From Streptomyces rishiriensis (GTDB lineage Bacteria > Actinomycetota > Actinomycetes > Streptomycetales > Streptomycetaceae), in NCBI RefSeq assembly GCF_003112535.1, contig NZ_BEWA01000016.1:1-64000 (forward strand): a stretch of 64,000 nt of DNA, in the 5' to 3' direction. A program made the translations under genes and the position numbers. The first letter of the stretch is position 1. Each line of letters opens with the position of its first letter. The notes beneath the pieces were generated by a model. The model saw only the letters and a list, made by a program, of their open reading frames with translations. It was not told the origin of the DNA and made no database searches. Positions 60,825 through 64,000 of this stretch are shown here, one piece after another.

Positions 60825-62280
60825 GCGTTCCTCCTTCGTACGGCTCCCGCAGACGGCGGCGTACGACCTTGCCGTTGGCGTTGCGCGGCAGGTCGTCCAC
60901 GAACCACCAGCGGACGGGGACCTTGAACCCGGAGAGCCGGGCCCGGGTGTAGCTCCTGAGCAGCGCGGGATCCGGTGGAGCCGCGGGGTCGGACGGCACC
61001 ACGAAGGCGACGACGGTCTGTCCGAGCCGTTCGTCGGGCATGCCGGTCACCGCCGCGTCGGCCACGCCCGGATGTGCCGCGAGGACCGTTTCGACCTCCA
61101 GCGGGTGCACGTTCTCGCCGCCCCGGATGATCATGTCGGTGCTTCGGCCGAGGAGGTAGAGGTAGCCGTCCGCCGCGGTCCGGCCCAGGTCGCCGCTGCG
61201 CAGCCAGCCCTCGTCGTCGAGCCGGAAGAAGTGGTCGGCGCGGGCGTGGATCTCGCCGACGCCGTCGGGCCCGGCGCCGGCGACCCTGACCTCGACCCCT
61301 GGCGCGGGCCGTCCCACCGACCGCAGCAGCTCGGTGCGTCCCGCGACCGCCTCCCGGTGGTCCTCGGGGGTGAGCACGCTGATGGGCGAGCCCTCGGTCT
61401 GGCCGAACATGTTGAGCATGCGGACGCCCGGCATCGCCTCGTACGTCCGTCGCAGCGTGTCGGGGCGGACGGGAGCACCTCCGTACTGGAGGGTCCGCAG
61501 GTGCTCGTGCCGTGCCTGACCCGCGGCCAGCAGGGTCTCCAGCATCGCCGGGACCATGCTGGTGTGCGTGGTGCCGAGGGTCCGCAGCAGGGTCCAGCCC
61601 TCGACGCTGAAGCGGGGCAGTCCGGTGACCAGGGCGCCGGCTGCGAGCGCGACGGCGATGTTGCCGAGGCCCGCGATGTGGTGGAAGGGCGCGCTGCCGC
61701 CGTAGAAGCTGTCCGGGTCGAGTTCGCACAGCAGCCCGTTGACGCGGGCTCGGGCGGCCAGCCGCCGCTGGGTCATGGGGACGGGTTTGGGCAGGCCGGT
61801 CGTTCCGGAGGTGTGCAGGACGGCGGCGAGTTCGCCCGGCAGGGCCTGCAAGGGCCTGGCGCTGACGGCGAGTTCGGGCACGGTGGCGATCCGCCGGCCG
61901 GTCAGGCAGGCGACCTGTCCGGCGAGGTCGGCGAACCCGGGCTGTGTCAGCAGGACCGGGGAAGGTGTCGCCGTGACCACGGCGGCGATCTCGTGCGCGG
62001 TCATCCGGACGCCCAGCGGCGCGAGCGGATGGCCGGATCCGGCGCCGCCGATCACCAGCGCCAGGGCGTCCGCGGAGGTGGCGACCAGGGCCGGGACGGG
62101 GACGCCGGGCTCCAGACCGACCATGTCCAGCCAGTCGGCCGCGCCGGCCGCCCGGTCGAGCAGTTCCCGTCCGGTCCAGATCAGGTCGCCGAACCGGACG
62201 GCGGGGCGGGGATGGTCGTAGGCACGGCTCACCATGGCGGTCCAGGTGGCCGCCGGCCCCCTCTGCTGTGCGGCGGCCAC
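60817..62280 (-). CDS. AMP-dependent acid-CoA ligase (class I adenylate-forming)
   Basis: The 487-aa enzyme has the P-loop motif LHTSGTTGLPKPVP, MLNMFGQTEGSPISVL (A5), WLRSGDLGRTAADGYLYLLG (A7), GGENVHPLEVETVL (A8) and the C-terminal Lys in PRNANGKVVRRRL (A10). It activates a carboxylic acid as acyl-AMP and transfers it to CoA. It probably activates the imported substrate of this cluster. The start is ATG 62280, five bases after the MaoC stop region. Confidence 0.92.
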   Translation of the reverse strand: MAAAQQRGPAATWTAMVSRAYDHPRPAVRFGDLIWTGRELLDRAAGAADWLDMVGLEPGVPVPALVATSADALALVIGGAGSGHPLAPLGVRMTAHEIAAVVTATPSPVLLTQPGFADLAGQVACLTGRRIATVPELAVSARPLQALPGELAAVLHTSGTTGLPKPVPMTQRRLAARARVNGLLCELDPDSFYGGSAPFHHIAGLGNIAVALAAGALVTGLPRFSVEGWTLLRTLGTTHTSMVPAMLETLLAAGQARHEHLRTLQYGGAPVRPDTLRRTYEAMPGVRMLNMFGQTEGSPISVLTPEDHREAVAGRTELLRSVGRPAPGVEVRVAGAGPDGVGEIHARADHFFRLDDEGWLRSGDLGRTAADGYLYLLGRSTDMIIRGGENVHPLEVETVLAAHPGVADAAVTGMPDERLGQTVVAFVVPSDPAAPPDPALLRSYTRARLSGFKVPVRWWFVDDLPRNANGKVVRRRLREPYEGGTRA

Positions 62281-62284
62281 CGGT

Positions 62285-62707
62285 TCAGGGCTCCAGGCGG
62301 GCCGCCGCGGTGCCCGTGACCACCTCGGCGCCGTGCTGGTTGACGGTTCGCAGCGTGAAGTGGACGACCGGGCCGTCCGGCGTCTCCTCGATCGACTCGA
62401 CGGTGACCGTGGCGGTCAGCGTGTCGCCGGGCCAGACCTGGGCCTTGAAGCGCACGCCGTAGCGCAGCAGGGACTCGGGTCCGGCCCAGTCGGTCAGCAC
62501 TCTGCCCGTCATGCCCATCGTCAGCATGCCGTGGGCGAAGACGCCGGGATATCCCGCGGCCTCGACGGCGAACCGCTCGTCGGTGTGCAGCGGGTTGAAA
62601 TCGCCGGAGGCGCCGGCGTACTGCACGATCCGGGTGCGCCTCAGATCCTCGACGAGGACGCGCTCGCGACTCTCGCCGACCTTGATCTCGTCCGGGCTCA
62701 GGCTCAT
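62285..62707 (-). CDS. MaoC-like dehydratase (R-specific enoyl-CoA hydratase)
   Basis: The 140-aa hot-dog protein has the catalytic dyad region ASGDFNPLHTDERFAVEAAG and GVFAHGMLTMGMTGRVL (Asp and His). It probably hydrates an enoyl-CoA. It overlaps the FAS1-like partner gene by four bases (ATGA), the typical layout of a heterodimeric MaoC pair such as those of steroid side-chain degradation. Confidence 0.92.
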   Translation of the reverse strand: MSLSPDEIKVGESRERVLVEDLRRTRIVQYAGASGDFNPLHTDERFAVEAAGYPGVFAHGMLTMGMTGRVLTDWAGPESLLRYGVRFKAQVWPGDTLTATVTVESIEETPDGPVVHFTLRTVNQHGAEVVTGTAAARLEP

Positions 62708-63156
62708 CGCGCGTCCTTCGGGGTCGCGGGGCCCTCGGGGACGACGGCCACGGTCACCGCGCTGACGACCGGCTCGCCGTCGGCGTCCCGGTACTCGGTG
62801 ATGCGTTCGCTGAACAGGAGTCGGCCGCTGCGGCCGTGCTTCTCCCAGCTGCGTCCGGGGACGGTGTGCGCGTAGAGCGTCTCGCCGGCGCGCACCGGGC
62901 GGTGGTAGGCGAAGTGCTGCTCGGCGTGCAGTCCGCCGCCGCCCTCGGCCATCTCCCCGGGGCCGCCGCCGGACCCGAACCAGTCCTCGTCCGGCCTGGG
63001 CCGCAGGTGATAGCCGGGGTCGTGGTGGGCGCTCGCCATGGTGAAGGTGGGCGGCGCGATCGCGGACTCGCCCTGGTACGCGGGGTGTTCGTCGCCGATG
63101 GCGCGGGCGAACATCATGATGTGCCCGGCCTCGACGGGGAACGGCTGCCCTGTCAT
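62704..63156 (-). CDS. MaoC-N / FAS1-like dehydratase domain protein
   Basis: The 150-aa hot-dog protein (GHIMMFARAIGDEHPAYQGE, IAPPTFTMASAH, HAEQHFAYHRPVRAGETLYA) is the N-terminal-type partner of MaoC hydratases and lacks the paired GDxNPLH/HG motif of the other subunit. It is likely the structural or substrate-binding half of a heterodimer with the protein at 62285. The ATG at 63156 has AGGAGG nine bases upstream. Confidence 0.88.
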   Translation of the reverse strand: MTGQPFPVEAGHIMMFARAIGDEHPAYQGESAIAPPTFTMASAHHDPGYHLRPRPDEDWFGSGGGPGEMAEGGGGLHAEQHFAYHRPVRAGETLYAHTVPGRSWEKHGRSGRLLFSERITEYRDADGEPVVSAVTVAVVPEGPATPKDAR

Positions 63157-63174
63157 CGTCAAGAACCTCCTGGG

Positions 63175-64000
63175 TCAGTACGGCAGGAACGCGTCGCGGG
63201 TGGCCTCGTCCGGGTCGAAGTCCGGCGGCAGGCCCTCGAACTTCGGCTCCCGCGTCTCCACGAAGCTCGCGACGCCCTCGCGGAAGTCGGGCGAGCCCGC
63301 GAAGAACTCCATGGCGGAGTAGGAGCGGGCCAGGGCATCGGTGAACGTGCGGTCGAGGTCGCCGTACACCTGATGGCGTACCACGGCCATGGCGCGCGGG
63401 GAGCAGTTGCGGGCGATGTCGCGGGCGTACGCGCGGGCGGCGTCCAGCAGGTCCTCGGGGTCGACGACCCGGCTGACGAGACCCAGGTCCCAGGCCTCGT
63501 CGGCGTCGAAGACCCGGCCCGACAGCAGCAGGTCGAGTGCCCTCTCCAGCCCGATCACGCGCGGAAGGACGTACGGCAGGTTGTACTCGCCGGCCAGGCC
63601 GCGGCGGGTGAAGGCGGTGGTGAAGCGTGCGCCGCGGGCGGCGAAGCGGATGTCGCAGATCAACGCCTGGACCAGACCGATGCCCGCGCAGGCGCCGTTG
63701 ACGGCCGCGATCATCGGCTTGGGCAGGTTCCGTCGGCTGTACATGGGGACGCGGGCCTGGAGGTCGAGGGACTGACCGGGCTGGGCGTTCTGCTCCAGAC
63801 GCTGAACGTCCATGCCGGGGCAGAAGGCCCGGCCCGCGCCCGTGACGATCACCGCGCGGACGGCGGGATCCTGCGCGGCCCGGTCCAGGAGCGCGAAGAA
63901 GCGGCGCTCCATGGGAATGCTCCAGGCGTTCTTGCGCTCGGGCCGGTTCAGGGTGACGGTGGCGACGCCGTCCTCGTCGACCTCGTACAGCACCAGGTCC
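63175..64000 (-). CDS. Enoyl-CoA hydratase/isomerase family protein, 5' end beyond the window
   Basis: The visible 275 or so residues of a crotonase contain LNRPERKNAWSIPMERRFFA, GRAFCPGMDVQRL, NGACAGIGLVQALICDIRFA and FTRRGLAGEYNLPYVLPRVI. The frame stays open through the last base of the window (reading DLVLYEVDEDG), so the true start is probably outside; a GTG at 63993 is the only internal candidate near the edge. It resembles the hydratase at 56554. It lies 18 bp upstream of the MaoC pair in the same operon. Confidence 0.88.
   Translation of the reverse strand, partial: DLVLYEVDEDGVATVTLNRPERKNAWSIPMERRFFALLDRAAQDPAVRAVIVTGAGRAFCPGMDVQRLEQNAQPGQSLDLQARVPMYSRRNLPKPMIAAVNGACAGIGLVQALICDIRFAARGARFTTAFTRRGLAGEYNLPYVLPRVIGLERALDLLLSGRVFDADEAWDLGLVSRVVDPEDLLDAARAYARDIARNCSPRAMAVVRHQVYGDLDRTFTDALARSYSAMEFFAGSPDFREGVASFVETREPKFEGLPPDFDPDEATRDAFLPY

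Overview
The window is high-GC DNA with the gene style of a filamentous actinomycete, most likely Streptomyces. Supporting signs are a mycothiol-dependent formaldehyde dehydrogenase type gene, a SARP/AfsR-type regulator with AAA and repeat regions, a Spo0M-like protein, an SCO6745-family protein, many GTG starts and actinobacterial MarR/TetR/PucR/IclR regulators. No rRNA, tRNA or CRISPR array was seen. All assignments come from reading the sequence; no searches were run.

Region 1 (1-7.5 kb) is a one-carbon / N-demethylation locus: a betaine-aldehyde-dehydrogenase-like pseudogene, purU, an IclR regulator, a three-component Rieske oxygenase system (oxygenase, ferredoxin, FAD reductase) and an S-(hydroxymethyl)mycothiol dehydrogenase. 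Together they suggest oxidative demethylation of glycine betaine or a related methylated amine, with the released formaldehyde passed to mycothiol and to the folate/formate pool. Each of the six promoters carries a tandem pair of 17-bp sites (consensus GTTGC-N7-GCAAC, 19 bp start to start) that fits one IclR regulon.

Region 2 (7.5-25.5 kb) is accessory: two stand-alone MDR oxidoreductases with regulators (one MarR gene preceded by a perfect long inverted repeat), a mobile-element scar (IS3 orfA fragment joined to a Tn554-like recombinase-trio remnant), a methyltransferase, an aldo/keto reductase, a thioredoxin-like protein lacking the CxxC pair, a PucR regulator divergent from a reductase-desaturase operon, a second scar (tyrosine recombinase and IS5 fragments), small enzymes and decayed genes.

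Region 3 (25.5-41 kb) holds secreted and developmental functions: a small exported protein, a KshA/DAF-36-like Rieske oxygenase, a Spo0M-like protein, a secreted metzincin protease followed by two paralogous exported proteins, a PPK2 kinase, a large SARP regulator divergent from a small exported cysteine-containing protein, and an epimerase/TetR pair with shared operators.

Region 4 (41-64 kb, continuing past the right edge) is one large acyl-CoA metabolism cluster. It has a branched-chain-type ABC importer whose two permeases and one ATPase are fused into a single 924-aa protein, a LuxC-LuxE-like acyl reductase pair in the importer operon, two thiolases, an HMG-CoA-synthase-like/DUF35 fusion, two SDRs, an acyl-CoA dehydrogenase, two enoyl-CoA hydratases, a MaoC pair, an AMP-forming ligase, an amidohydrolase, a DUF2889 protein, a degenerate serine-hydrolase-like protein and a GntR/FCD regulator. 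The likely job is import, CoA activation and beta-oxidation-like degradation of an unknown carboxylic acid, with an unusual reductive acyl-to-aldehyde branch. AT-rich palindromes at its promoters are candidate operators.
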